A stretch of 23,675 nt of DNA. It comes from Hypsibius dujardini. Taxonomy: Eukaryota > Tardigrada > Eutardigrada > Parachela > Hypsibiidae. The notes below the pieces were generated by a model. That model did no database searches. It saw only the letters and a program-made list of their open reading frames with translations, and was not told the DNA's origin. The translations under genes and the position numbers were made by a program. The DNA lies in contig LRSR01010649.1 of NCBI GenBank assembly GCA_001579985.1, forward strand, positions 1-23,675, given 5' to 3'. This document shows positions 9,364-20,754 of the stretch, piece by piece. Numbering within the stretch: position 1 is the stretch's first letter; every line of letters starts with the position of its first letter.

Positions 9364-10304
9364 CCAGGTGCGGGGTTCATGTTGGAACAAACTTTGCCTT
9401 CTTTTTTATTCCCAAATTTCGTCAAAAAATTACCAAAAAAAAAAAAAGAGAAATAAGTCTACTACCGGAAACAAAACAGAGTTGACTCAATATGAGATCT
9501 TCTGGCCTTCTCTACCTTATGAACCCGAGACATCCAGTAATTGATGCTGTCCTGAATCACTTGCTGCGAAATCACCTCCCATTCGTCCTTCAATATTTTG
9601 GCCAGTCGGTTGAAACTGGATATGTATTCATGTTTGTTGACACGCTCCTTCAGTAGGCTCCACACAAAATAATTAAGATGATTGAGATTGGGGCCGTTGG
9701 GCGGGACATCGGCGTTCTGGATGAAGCAGGGCATTTCTTCCTTTAAAAGGATCTGCACAGTTCTTGCCGCGTGGCACGGTGTCTTATCCTGATACCAAAT
9801 CTCCGAATTCGCTTCCAGGTCGAAGGGGAGGTTCTCCAGCATCGGTTTCAGGCAGCTGTTCGTGTGGGTATGCCAGTTGAGGCTGAAACCACGCTTCAAA
9901 ACAACGAGCGGAGATCGACCGGAAAAAGAAACGGCGCCAAAGACGATCACGCACAAAGCAGACTTGAGAAATTGCTTGAAAAATAGTTTTTTGCTATCGG
10001 CCGCGCCTTTTTGGCATTTTCCAATGCAAAACAATAAATATTACGTTTTGAGACTTTTTCCTAAAACAAATCTACAATCCGAGGCACTGAAAATCCTCGG
10101 GATAGCCAGGACACAATGAGATTTCGGATTTTCTTCCTAATCATCTTCTCGCTCTTTCAAGTGTAAACAAATGAAATTTTTTTCTTTGCATGAGTGAGAG
10201 AGGGGCTTCCGTCTCTCGACTGAGTGGTCACTCACTCAAATTGGCCAGCTCGCGCGCGCGCTGATCTATTTTTAATTGTGTGCCAAAATGAACCCCGCAA
10301 GGGG
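9364..10304 (-). mobile_element. 941-base TA-flanked mariner-like element, internally deleted
   Basis: Terminal inverted repeats of about 26 bases (9364-9389 and 10279-10304), 21 matching, with the shared core TGCGGGGTTCAT. TA on each side (9362-9363, 10305-10306). Sequence on both sides joins smoothly in unit 2 (gcacattgatgtatgg, 15126-15141) and unit 3 (cacatttatgtatg, 23012-23025), which lack the element. It contains only the C-terminal half of a transposase, so it cannot move on its own. Confidence 0.88.
9462..10034 (-). pseudogene. C-terminal fragment of mariner-like transposase, third catalytic Asp lost
   Basis: The open frame contains WYQDKTPCHAARTVQ (usual family form close to QQDGAPAH) and PPNGPNLNHLNYFVW where family members have PxSPDLxPxDY. 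The second catalytic Asp is kept, but the residue 37 positions later is Asn, as is the Asp of the PDL motif. The first Asp block and DNA-binding N terminus are absent. There is no ATG at the 5' end of the frame. I read it as inactive. Confidence 0.85.
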
Positions 10305-10414
10305 TAATGTATGGATAAATATGATGCTGACTGATGCGCTGACTTACCTACTCATCGTGGGATGAATTTTGGTTATGGTTCAAGCAACAAACGGTGAATT
10401 AAATTTGTTTCTTT

Positions 10415-10870
10415 CAGGGCGGGACATTTTTTGGCTGTCGGCAAAACAGCGGCAGTTTAAGAGCACCTTTTTTTGTCTAAAAGCGTCGTGAATTATGTTC
10501 CGAAAATGGTCCTGAAAATGGTTTCACAACCTCCGAAAGCATGCTAGGGAAAACACTGTCCGAAATACGGTTACAATCAATCGATAAAGGTTACACTTAC
10601 TATTTTAAATACCGATCCAAATTGCGCAAAAAAGCAGCTTGTAATCCCTTTTAGTCTCTGAAGTAAAAAGGTCACCAACGGAGTAACATTTCTAGCAGCA
10701 ATTTTACTAAAAAGAAGACTATTGATACTAAGAAGTTTTCCAGAGTAAGTTTGAAACGTCTGAAACTAGAGAACAACTGTCTATGGGACAGACTCAGCTC
10801 CCTAAATCTGCTGATGACTGTTGACGACTTTTCTGTATTCGGTCTCGCCGGAAAACGCGTTTTAATTTTC
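10415..10870. repeat. Repeat B, copy 1 (downstream of gene 2)
   Basis: About 450 bases, recurring at 15228-15610 and 23055-23330. Shared landmarks: gggcgggacattttttggctg, gaaatacggttacaatcaat, ataccg-tccaaattgcg, gaagtaaaaaggtcacc and tgacgac-ttt-tgt-ttcggtctc. No conserved open frame on either strand. It begins about 180 bases beyond the stop of gene 2 and could be part of its 3' UTR or the boundary of the duplication unit. Confidence 0.75.
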
Positions 10871-11053
10871 GTGTGTTTTTCGAATCACTCGCTTCATCTG
10901 CACGAGGTCCGGCGGGACTAAATAACGAAAAGGAAACCATACAATTACCAGCTGAAAATCTATTCCACATTTAATCGGCGAACTAAACCAAATTAGGGGC
11001 GCTCATTTTGTTCCGTGTTTGTCGCGCAATTAAAACTATTCGTAAATATGATT

Positions 11054-14000
11054 TTACATTTGCGAGTAAAGAGACGTAAAAGAATAACCAAAAAACACAG
11101 CCAAGAGATTGCTGGGACGAGAAAAGGCGACGCCACGATGGAAACGCAATTGCGACGGGTCCAACCGATACCATGCTTGGTTGTAGCGAATGTAACGTCG
11201 GCTGCAATCAAACAAACAAACTTTCAGAAATCTGCTAATCCTTCGTCGTGCCGATTTACGAAATTTGACAGGGCAGACCCACCGAGCATGCCAGAGCAGA
11301 AGTGCTGTGGAACAAAGAAGCACAGCTGCGACGGCAAACAATGAAGCGTTCATCCGGTCTGATCCTGTAAATTAGTTCTTTTCTCAAAATATTTTTTAGG
11401 AAAATAGGCAGGCCATTGCACGAGGCCGAATAACCGGATAAATTGAATTAAAACAATTTTTTCTATCTGATGTGACGATTTGTCGTAGCTTCCCAAATTG
11501 CATTTCTATTTACGGAGGATCATGACTTTTGAAGTGAACTAGCATGTTGGCGAATATACCTTCTGGCTGGCATCTCTTCTTCAAGCCGTCATATCCGCAG
11601 TACGGTTCGTTGGGCGGGAGCTCGTGGTGGAAGCCGTGCCATTCAAGCTTTTTCGCCTTGATCCAGCGATAGTCGTCACCGGCGTTTGGGTCCGAACGCA
11701 AAAAGACCTGAGCTCAGACATGCCTGCATGTAACTCGTACATCCGTTGTTGAACGTTGAGCTGACGTTGCCTACCTGAAATTGTGCACCGTCAAAAAATG
11801 CAAAAGAATTCATCGGTTTCCGATCCCCGTAGCTGTCGAGTGAGATGTATCCGGTAGTAGTTTGGAAGGTTCGGTTCCAGAATTGTTGCGCCAGTGCAGC
11901 TCCGCTGTTCAGCGTGTCGAAGTTCCTGATGGTTGACACGGTTTCGTTTACGACCTTTAAACAGACGAGAAATGGAAATTGAGATACTACCTCAAATGGA
12001 TTATTAAAAAAAGACAAGCTTGTCACCTGCGCCATCATTTCAAGAACTGCTTGAGTTGTCGCCAGGAAAGGCAGAGGCTGTAATAAAACATGGTAAATAT
12101 CGTAATACGTTTTAAGTTTGAGGTGGCGAATTGCGTTCGTATTGTTCTGTCTGTGTCTGTGTCTGTGTCTGTGTCTGAGTCTGAGTCTGCGTTTATGCTT
12201 ACCGGCGGTTCTCGCAAGTCCATGTTTCGGTAAAATGGATCAGTCCGAAACAGCCTGGTCCATTCCGGAGCGAATGCGGACAGGTTTGCTGTCGGATCCA
12301 GTGTCTCATCGATGGCCGTGAACAGCAGCACACTTTTGTATGCCGCTCGAATTACCTACGAAAAAATAATCCATTTCTAGCGACCCTTCAGCTATGAGTC
12401 TCTTTCAGCGTAAATCCAAAACCGTCATTTGATATGTAGCATCGGTCAACAAGTTTGCAATTACAGGATGCGCTCTGAAGTGAAGCTTGTACTCACATCG
12501 TAATCTTGATCACCGGCTTCTGGCCCGAAAGTCCCGTATCGTTCATATGGGAACGGTAGAGCTGCGATATACACCTGTATTGCATGTTCAAGTGGTTTTG
12601 GTAAAGATTCCACGTAACAGCGTATTTCCAAGAATCATGCGTCGTAGACTTACATATTCATCCGTTGTCATATTCCTGTAATGTGCTTGAATCTAAAAGG
12701 TACACACGAACCTAATTTCCGGCTAATGCCAATCCTTTTCAAACTAAGTTCGATTCAGTAGATGCCAAAAAAATATGAAGGGAAACGAAGTTTAGAAATT
12801 GGTGTTCATTGCTGAGACAGGAATATTTGGGGAAAATGTATTTTAATACAAGTATTTAATACGAGTATTTAATTTGTCCTCAAGGCCAAGATTTTTATGT
12901 ACACATATGTAAGCTCACCAATAAGTTTCGGAGGCTCCAAGACGGTCCGCAAAACATCATAACTATTGTAAAATGCGAATAATTATTTAAAGAGTGAGGC
13001 AATTCACAAATAAATTGTAGGGATGGACTTTGAATCTCACCGCGACTTCTTCCCTTGAAATCCACGAGATAATCCGTAAAATTCAACTTCTTGTCTCCAA
13101 TCTTAGGGGCATTGTATTTGTTGTATACGAACTGTATCCCCTTGGAGCGTCGCATAATGTACGCACCAAAAGCATGGTAGAATAGAATAGGCCCAACCTC
13201 TTCCATAATGTAGACGGATGTCCAGTTGTATAAGGCGAAAAAGTAGTTGTACGCTCCGCTGGTGTGTTGATTGGAATAAACGCCGGGTCTCACCCACGTC
13301 GGAGTGAGGTGCTTGTCGTGGAATACAAAATCCGCCGGCGACCTGTATGCGCATTTGCACAGACCCATTAGGACTTCACCGAACTTCACTTAAATTAACG
13401 ATTAACTCATAAAATGGTGGGAATGAATATTGATTGGTCATTGTATATTGAAACCCCGCACATCAGGAGAATGTTCCATTCCGCGGCAAGCTGATTCAAT
13501 TCAAAGAATCGTAGACCTATACAACCTGAAAGTAGAAGGTCACTCAGCGTCATTTCTGGGGGTTTTTTTGTACTGCAGCGCATCGACACAAAAACAGACA
13601 GACATACAGACACACAGACACACAGACAGATAGACAGGCAGACAGAGAGACAGGCAGACATACAGACAGACAGCCAGACAGACAGCCGGACAAACAGACA
13701 GACAGCCAGCCAGACAGCCAGCCAGACAGTCACACAGACAAACAGACAAACAGACAGACACAAACAGAAAGAGTCATACTTGGGGTCATGATGACGGTAA
13801 TCTGGCTGGGATCCCGCTCGCGGTGAAGCCATTTCGAAATCATCATTATCATGTCATCGGCGAAACTGACGCATGAGTCAACGCCCTTGGGGTCATACAG
13901 ATAGCTGTGGGAAAAGTTGAGATTGGGATAGGTCAATCGTAGATAACGTAGACCTGTTACAAAGCCAGGGCCACAGAGCATGATGGTGGATGGCATCAGA

Positions 14001-14122
14001 GGTCCAAGGTAGCCGGGTGTTACAATCTGCACCCGGGTTTCCATTGGTGAAACGGTGCTCCTAACTCGGTATATCGATCCCATGATGATTATTGTGGACA
14101 AAAGGGGGAGAATTGTGGCCAT
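11054..14122 (-). CDS. Gene 2: ANF-domain single-pass receptor, NPR-C-like, 12 exons, about 543 aa
   Basis: Exons, in order: 14122-13780, 13525-13462, 13342-13041, 12962-12919, 12692-12654, 12574-12497, 12355-12203, 12077-12027, 11954-11775, 11707-11560, 11364-11283, 11201-11054. Each exon has the same length as in gene 1, and the sum is 1632 bases. Upstream of ATG 14122 the frame is closed by TAG, which fixes the start. Signal peptide, ectodomain motifs and the membrane-proximal PYCGYDG pair match gene 1. The transmembrane exon encodes [16 protein letters not shown], and the tail has NQAWYRLDPSQLRF ending in stop TAA 11056-11054. Intron 10 is short (195 bases), so this copy gives the clearest proof that the TM exon joins exon 10 in phase. 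In the mature part of exon 1, most differences from gene 1 are synonymous, which suggests a functional protein. No cyclase exon follows; repeat B starts within 200 bases. Confidence 0.85.
13591..13770. repeat. (CAGA)n microsatellite in intron 1 of gene 2
   Basis: Mixed CAGA, CAGC, CACA and CAAA units fill intron 1 (13526-13779), as in gene 1, with different interruptions. Confidence 0.9.
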
Positions 14123-15227
14123 CGAAAAATCATCGACTTTTTTGTCGGGGTTAAAATTGTAAGCACACTAAGAAGGGCACAATTCAAGGCGAGGAGTGAG
14201 AAGCTTCTTCGGCATGTGTTCCTCCTGGAAAACGGCCAGCAATTTGACGGAGAAAATTGGTTTAAAATGCATGAGATAATACCAGAAAATGTTTATTGCC
14301 CTAGCTATGAAGGTTCCTTCGATGAATAGTTCCTTTGATGAATGAGAGCGCTCTTATGGTCATGAATGAGCTGTCTCTATTCACGGTTAATACAGGTACA
14401 GGACAACGTTTTACCCTTAAAGGTCAACCCGACAACCCGACTCGTATTGTCATTATAATGTCGGTGGACACTTCGTCAACCGTCAATTCGTCCTCACACA
14501 ACCATCTTGTTCAATTTCACTGTCGACCTGCAGTACAAAAAATGAAGATCTTTTTTGGTCGCCCTTTTAAATGGCATCACTATTCCACTGAAAAACGTTA
14601 TAGTGAGGGAATGAGCAAAGGGACAAAATGCAGTGCGTAGACGTTGTGCCCCTAGAATTGTCACCCTCGACATTTTGTCTGCAATAGTCTGTTTATTTGA
14701 TCGCATTATTTGTGCCGACAGAATGTCCGGGGACAGAATGTCTGGGGACAGAAGGTCCGGGGACATTATTTTCACCTGGACAATTTGTTTGTAAGGACAC
14801 GAATGTCCACGGACAGAATGTTGGAACACAGAATTGGCGGGACACGCAAAAAGAAAACATTTCCTGGATGAAAGAATGTCGAGGAACACGAACTCGGTTC
14901 GGAAATTATATTCCAAATTGCGACAGAGTTGTGTCTTTGCGACGAGATGGGAAGTGACATAACTAAGACACTGTGACGCTTCTCTGATGCACATTTGCGC
15001 AGTGTTTCTCATCCTGGAAATATTCCTTCCCGGTTTTCTGGACGGTATGAGGAGGCGTATCACAACGGGACCATTCTAAATGGAAAGGTCATAGGTTTAT
15101 AGCCTCACGTCACCCTCCCGCGGATGCACATTGATGTATGGATATGTATGATGCTGACTTAACTATTCATCGTGAGATGAATTTTGGCTATGGGTTCAAA
15201 CATTAATCGGTGGATTAAATTTGTTTC
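14123..15227. other. 5' flank of gene 2
   Basis: Conserved proximal flank (14123-14290), then the upstream block (14325-14690), the palindromic array (14717-14770) and the distal flank block (14830-15140). It is the same order as unit 1 without its transposons, so it is the best model of the ancestral flank. No gene was found. Confidence 0.7.
14717..14770. repeat. 15-base tandem array GACAGAATGTCCGGG, unit 2
   Basis: About 3.5 units: gacagaatgtccggg, gacagaatgtctggg, gacagaaggtccggg, gacatt. The first carries the interrupted palindrome GACA-GAA-TGTC and, with its neighbours, GGACA-GAA-TGTC. Confidence 0.8.
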
Positions 15228-15610
15228 TTCAGGGCGGGACATTTTTTGGCTGTCGACAAAACAGCGGCAGTTTAAGAGCACATTCTTTTGTCTAAAAAAG
15301 TCGTGAATTATGTTCCAAAAATGGTCCTGAAAATGTTTTCACGACCTCCGAAAGCATGCTAGGGAAAAACACTTTCCGAAATACGGTTACAATCAATCGA
15401 TAACGGTTAAATTTACCATCTTAAATACCGTTCCAAATTGCGCAACAAAACAGCTTGTAATCCTTTTTAGTTTCTGAAGTAAAAAGGTCACCAAACGGAG
15501 TAACATTTTTGACGCCAATTTTATTGCTACTAAATCTGCTTATGACAATTGACGATTTCTTTGTCTTCGGTCTCACCGGACCATGCCCTTAATTTTCGTG
15601 TGTTTACCGA
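15228..15610. repeat. Repeat B, copy 2
   Basis: Closely matches 10415-10870, with a deletion of about 80 bases relative to it near 15528. It lies between the 5' flank of gene 2 and the exon relic at 16000, consistent with the end of a duplication unit. Confidence 0.75.
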
Positions 15611-15653
15611 ATCCCTCGCGCTGTCTGTGCGCGACTACAGAAATAAATCTGCA

Positions 15654-15722
15654 TAAAAAAAAATAGATAAATAAAATAATAAAAATAATAATAATAATAA
15701 TAAAAAATAAAAAAAAAAATTA
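15654..15722. repeat. A-rich (AATAATA)n simple repeat
   Basis: About 70 bases of A with scattered T and a run of AAT units. It could be the poly-A trace of a retroposed sequence, but no such sequence is recognisable next to it. Confidence 0.75.
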
Positions 15723-15999
15723 AAATTAGTGTTTCGCACCATTTAGTTTTACAGTTTCTTCTTTCTCGTCGATGTTTTACTGCCCTGCTTTAAGAAACTG
15801 TCCACTTTTTTTGAACGTGGGATTTGTGGCCGTTACTCGGTCGGGGTTCACCTTCGGTGTCTACGATGCTAATAAGATATAAAGACCTTACTCCACTGTC
15901 TTTCGTGTCACGCTGTCGGAAATAGTTATTTCAATAGCTTTATTAAGGGCAGAGTTTAAAAAATACTCACAGTATATACTGGAATAGAATATGCAATAG

Positions 16000-16210
16000 T
16001 CGTGGAATAAAACATCCGTCAGCGACCTGTATGTGCATTTGCACGGACCCATTAGGACTTCATTGAGCTTCACTTAAATTAACAATTAACTGGTCAATTT
16101 TCGGGAATCAATTTTCATTGGTCAGTGTATAAAAACACCCCCGCACACCAGAAGGATGTTCCATTCCGCGTCAAGCTGGTTTAATTCAGAAGCTCACAGA
16201 CCTATACAAC
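16000..16210 (-). pseudogene. Relic of a fourth minus-strand receptor: exon 2 and start of exon 3
   Basis: Exon 2 (16210 to about 16147) is preceded by its acceptor (ttttttcag) and keeps ELNQL-AEWNILL but has an in-frame TGA (CIGL*ASEL). Exon 3 starts at 16026 after the usual acceptor (gcacatacag), and the match stops after about 27 bases at about 16000, in the HDK codons. Everything beyond is unrelated, so exons 4-12 are missing. On the upstream side, its intron 1 microsatellite runs straight into the last exon of gene 3 rather than into an exon 1. Confidence 0.88.
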
Positions 16211-16280
16211 CTGAAAAATAGAAGGTCATTCATCGTTATTTTGATTTTTTGGCACAGCGGGGTGTTGGTAGTAGTGCTGA

Positions 16281-16374
16281 CAAGCAAGCAGACAAACAGA
16301 AAAACAAACAGGCACACAGACAGGCAAACAGACAGACAGACAGGCAGACAGACAGACAGACAGACAACAGCAGC

Positions 16375-16419
<45 letters not shown>

Positions 16420-16422
16420 AAC
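16281..16422. repeat. (CAGA)n microsatellite joining the relic to the last exon of gene 3
   Basis: On its low side it continues intron 1 of the relic (cctgaaaaatagaaggtca). On its high side it ends 3 bases from the stop codon of gene 3, where gene 1 also has a downstream (CAGA)n. The tract therefore looks like a crossover point between two different (CAGA)n repeats. Confidence 0.85.
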
Positions 16423-16424
16423 AT

Positions 16425-19400
16425 TTAAAATAAAGAATGGCGCAAAAACACAACCGAGAGATTACTGCGATGAGAGAAGGAGGCGCCATGGCTGAAACGC
16501 AGTTGCGACGAGTCCAAAAGGTACCATGCTTTGTCGTAGCGAATGTACCTTCGCCTACAATCAAACAAACTGTTAGGAAGCTGCTAATTCTTAGTCGTGC
16601 CATTTTATGAAATTTGACAGGACAGACCTACCGAGCATGCCAGAGCAGTAGTGCAGTAGAACAAAAAAGCCCAGCTGCGATGGCAAACAATGCTGCGTTC
16701 ATCCCATCCGATCCTATTAATTTGGATGCTTTCTCAGAATAATTCTGACACGGGAAAACTGAAACTTTGACTATCGTTCTCCCTCAAATTTCCAAAGACA
16801 ACTTAACTTGAAATGTTGAAAATTCTCAAATATTTAATTTAGACCTTCTTTAACGCTACTAAGCTATCCGTAACGTAACTTTGCATCGATAAGAGCCAAT
16901 AAACAATACTAAATTTATTAAGGAGTGGAGCTACGGATCATTCCCGGACAAAGGCAATAAATAATTCGACTTCAAATTAAACTTGCGGGAAGATTATTTT
17001 CATTTCATTTCTACTCAAATGTTTTCTTGACAGAAGAATTGCATTGATTTCTTTTCGAGCATGTCCAAATTTAAGAAGAGAACCCAAAAAATTGTAGTTT
17101 TGGCATTGTTGTTAAGCTTTGAGACCTCGTCCTTTCCTCGAGACCTCATACCAGTTCACTTCAGTTCACTTCAGTTCACTTCAGTTCAGTTTACTTTTTG
17201 CAGTTATAGAATGTTAGACAGAGTAAACTGCAGGCGCAGACATTTAGTTAGTTCATTTATCCATTCAAATAAAAAATTGGAAGTATTTGAACAACGCCTT
17301 TGCTGGAAAAAAAACACAAGAAAAAAACACAAGAAAAAAATCTTGGTAACAAAAAAACAAACAAATTGGCAATAAAGCAATAAAATCCTTCATTTTTGCA
17401 GTCGTAGAAATGATAAACAGATTAGGAGGTACAGCTGTGGCACGATATCTTGACGAAGGATATGAGTCTATATTCGGAACGCACACATTTCGAGCAGATC
17501 ACTTTAATCCGAAGAAGCAGAATTTTCTGTCCAATAAACAGTCGTTGTTAAGATGTTTTCCGATTCTGCGAGACCAAGACTCCGGGGGGGGGGGGGGGCC
17601 GAAAAACTCATCGATCTTCTCGTGCGCGAAATTTTGGAAGGCGTAAAAGGCTTCGATGACGCCATTTTTAGGCAATCCACGAATCTACCGTTACAACGGC
17701 TGGGGAAAATGTTTTAGTTTTGACGAAACAAGCAAGAGGGCAATCAATCGCACACACGCATATTACATTCGCGTTCATGCTTGTGATTGATATGGTGTGC
17801 GCGTGCCGTGTAATTGTTCCGCTCAAGGGACTTCTATGTGTTCCGATTGAGGGTTCATGTTCTTCGTGAAGATATTGTGCCACAACTGTAAAACTCCATC
17901 GAGAAATATAAATCCTTGAAACGAACGGCCAGAATCTAGCCGCACTTGGCGAGCCTAAAATTGCCAGCTTAGGAAAAGAAGCGCTAAAGCTAACAATTTT
18001 CATTACACTGTTTACAACTCAAATTAGTATGCAAGTCAAATCACAAAGCCATCTGCTGTTGAACAAATTTGAGAGTTTTTGGAAACGGGAAAACTTTGAG
18101 GCACATGCAAAGTTGAGTAAAAAAATATCCTATATGGATGGATTCCATATTTCAAAGTGCCTCTAAATATTGGAAAATTCTCGCCAAGTAAGTTTCATGC
18201 CCTAGGGCGTCCATTCCGCCCGTGCCTGCTTTTTACATTTAAGCCTGTGTGCATGGGTACGCGCACTCTTTGGCAATTTAAACATGTATGAGGGTGTGTG
18301 TGTGTTCGTGTGTGCCTCAATTTGAAACTGCGCGTGTATGTGTGGCAAGGGGGCGGTGCTTAGATGTCCCTTAAGACCGGGAGGATACGGTATTGATATA
18401 GTGATTTGTCGTCACTTTCTAAATTGCATGTCTAAAAATAAAGGATCATGACTTTTGAAGTGAGTTGGCGTGTTGGCGTATATACCTTTCGGATGGCATC
18501 TCGTCTTCAAGCCGTCATATCCGCAGTACGGTTCGTTGGGCGGGAGCTGGTCGTGGAAGCCGTGCCATTGAAGCTTTTTCGCCTTGATCCAGCGATAGTC
18601 GTCACCGGCGTTTGGGTCCGAACGCAAGAAGACCTGAGCTCAGACATGACTGCATGTAACTCGTACATCCGTTGTTGAACGTTGAGCTGACGTTGCCTAC
18701 CTGAAATTGTGCACCGTCAAAACATGCAAAAGAATTCATCGGTTTCCGATCCCCGTAGCTGTCGAGTGAGATGTATCCGGTGGTGGTTTGGAAGGTTCGG
18801 TTCCAAAACTTTCGCGCCAGTGCAGCTCCGCTGTTCAGAGTGTCGAAGTTCTTGATGCTGGACACGGTTTCGTTAACGACCTTCAACCGGAAGAGCGATG
18901 GAATGAAACGGAGATACTACCTCAAATTGATAGTTGAAAAAGAGACAAGCTTGTCACCTGCGCCAACATTTCAAGAACTGCCTGAGTTATCGCCCGAAAA
19001 GGCAGAGGCTGTAATGAAGCATGGTAAATACCGTATTACGTTTTAAGTTTGAGGAAGCGAAATGCATTTCTGATGGTCTGTCTGTGTCTTTGTCTGTGTC
19101 TGAGTCTGGGCCTGTGATTGCACGTGGTCTTTATTTATGGCTGTGTTTTTGCTTGTGCTATGTCTGTGCCAATATCTGAGCCTACTGTGCGCGTGCCTAC
19201 TAGTTGTCTGGGTCTATGTCTGAGTCTGCGTTTATGCTTACCGGCGGTTCTCGCAAGTCCATATTTCGGTAAAACGGATCAGTCCGGAACAGCCTGCTCC
19301 ATTCCGGAGCGAATGCGGACAGATTTGCTGTCGGATCCAGTGTCTCATCGATGGCCGTGAACAACAGCACACTTTTGTATGCCGCTCGAATAACCTACGA

Positions 19401-20683
19401 AAATAATCCATTTCTAACGACCCTTCATCTATGAGTCTATTTCAGCGTTAATGCAAAACCGACATTTGAATTGTAGCATCGGTCGACAAGTTTGCAATTA
19501 CAGGATGCGCTCCTAAGTGAAGCTTGGACTCACATCGTAATCTTGATCACCAGCTTCTGGACCGAAAGTCCCGTATCGTTCATAGGGGAACGGTAGAGCT
19601 GCGATATACACCTGTATTGCAAGTTCAAGTGGTTTGGATAAAGATCCCACGTAACAGCGTACATCCAAGAATCATCCGTCATAGACTTACATATTCATCC
19701 GTTGTCATATTTCTGGAGTGTGCTTGAACCTGAAAGGTACAAGCACCGTACAAATACTGCATTACAAGTACTTCATTTATTCCAGTTGAACGGGGCTTTG
19801 TCTTTGGCAAGCAATATTTGCTCAGCTGCGTGCATTTTTAAACTCACCAATAAGTTTCGGAGGCTCCAAGACGGTCCGCAAAACATCATAACTATTGTAA
19901 AATGCTTATTTTTATTCAAAATACTGCAGAGCGTAGCACTGCAAAAATAAAATATAAACACGTGGCAAAAATCTTGCGCTAACCGAGTTACGCCACTACA
20001 CTCGTTCGAAGCAATAACTATTGTACACGGCCGCGAATTAGACTGTTCAATTCGATCAGCGCAGTTTTGGTCAGGTGTGTAGGAATCGACTTTGCATCTC
20101 ACCGCGACTTCTCCCCTTGAAATCCACGAGATAGTTCGTGAAATTGAACTTCTTATCTGCGGTCTTAGGGGCGTTGTATCTGTTGTAAACGAACTGTATT
20201 CCCCTGGAGCGTCGCATAATGTACGAACCAAAGGTATGGTAAAATAGGAGAGGCCCAAACTCTTCCATAATGTAGACGGATGTCCAGTTGTATAAGGCGA
20301 AAAAGAAATTGTACGCTCCGCTGGTGTGTTGATTGGAATAAACGCCGGCTCTCACCCACGTCGGAGTGAGGTGCTTGTCGTGGAACAGAACATCCCCCGA
20401 CGACCTATACGCGCATTTGCACGGACCCATTAGGACTCCATTTAAAATGTTATTTAACTCATGAATTTTCACCGTTCATTGTACATATATTGAAACCCCG
20501 CACATCAGAAGGATGTTCCATTCCGCGGCAAGCTGGTTTAGTTCAAAAAATCGTTGATCTATACAACCTGAAAAGTGGAAGGTCACTCATTGTTATTTCT
20601 TTTGTTTTGTTCACTGCGGCGCCTTGGTAGTAATACAGACAAACAGACAGATAGACAGGCAGGCATGCAGGCAGGCAGGCAAG

Positions 20684-20754
<71 letters not shown>

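Larger units (their letters stand above)
16714..18485 (-). other. Long intron 10 of gene 3
   Basis: No exon of the receptor was found inside. It contains the TTCACTTCAG minisatellite (17153-17192), a G-run (17584-17598), an inverted repeat pair (about 17437-17492 with about 17838-17893), and a GT-rich stretch near 18290-18350. Gene 2 needs only 195 bases for this intron, so most of this is inserted DNA. Confidence 0.65.

Noticed and set aside
11054-11353. Signal-peptide-like start (MNASLF...) read as the beginning of an independent secreted protein
   Set aside because: In gene 1 the ATG is ATA, and the preceding acceptor and phase make it the transmembrane exon of the receptor.
15654-15722. 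Poly-A tail of a retroposed gene
   Set aside because: The tract is mixed A/T with AAT units, and no mRNA-like sequence precedes it on either strand.
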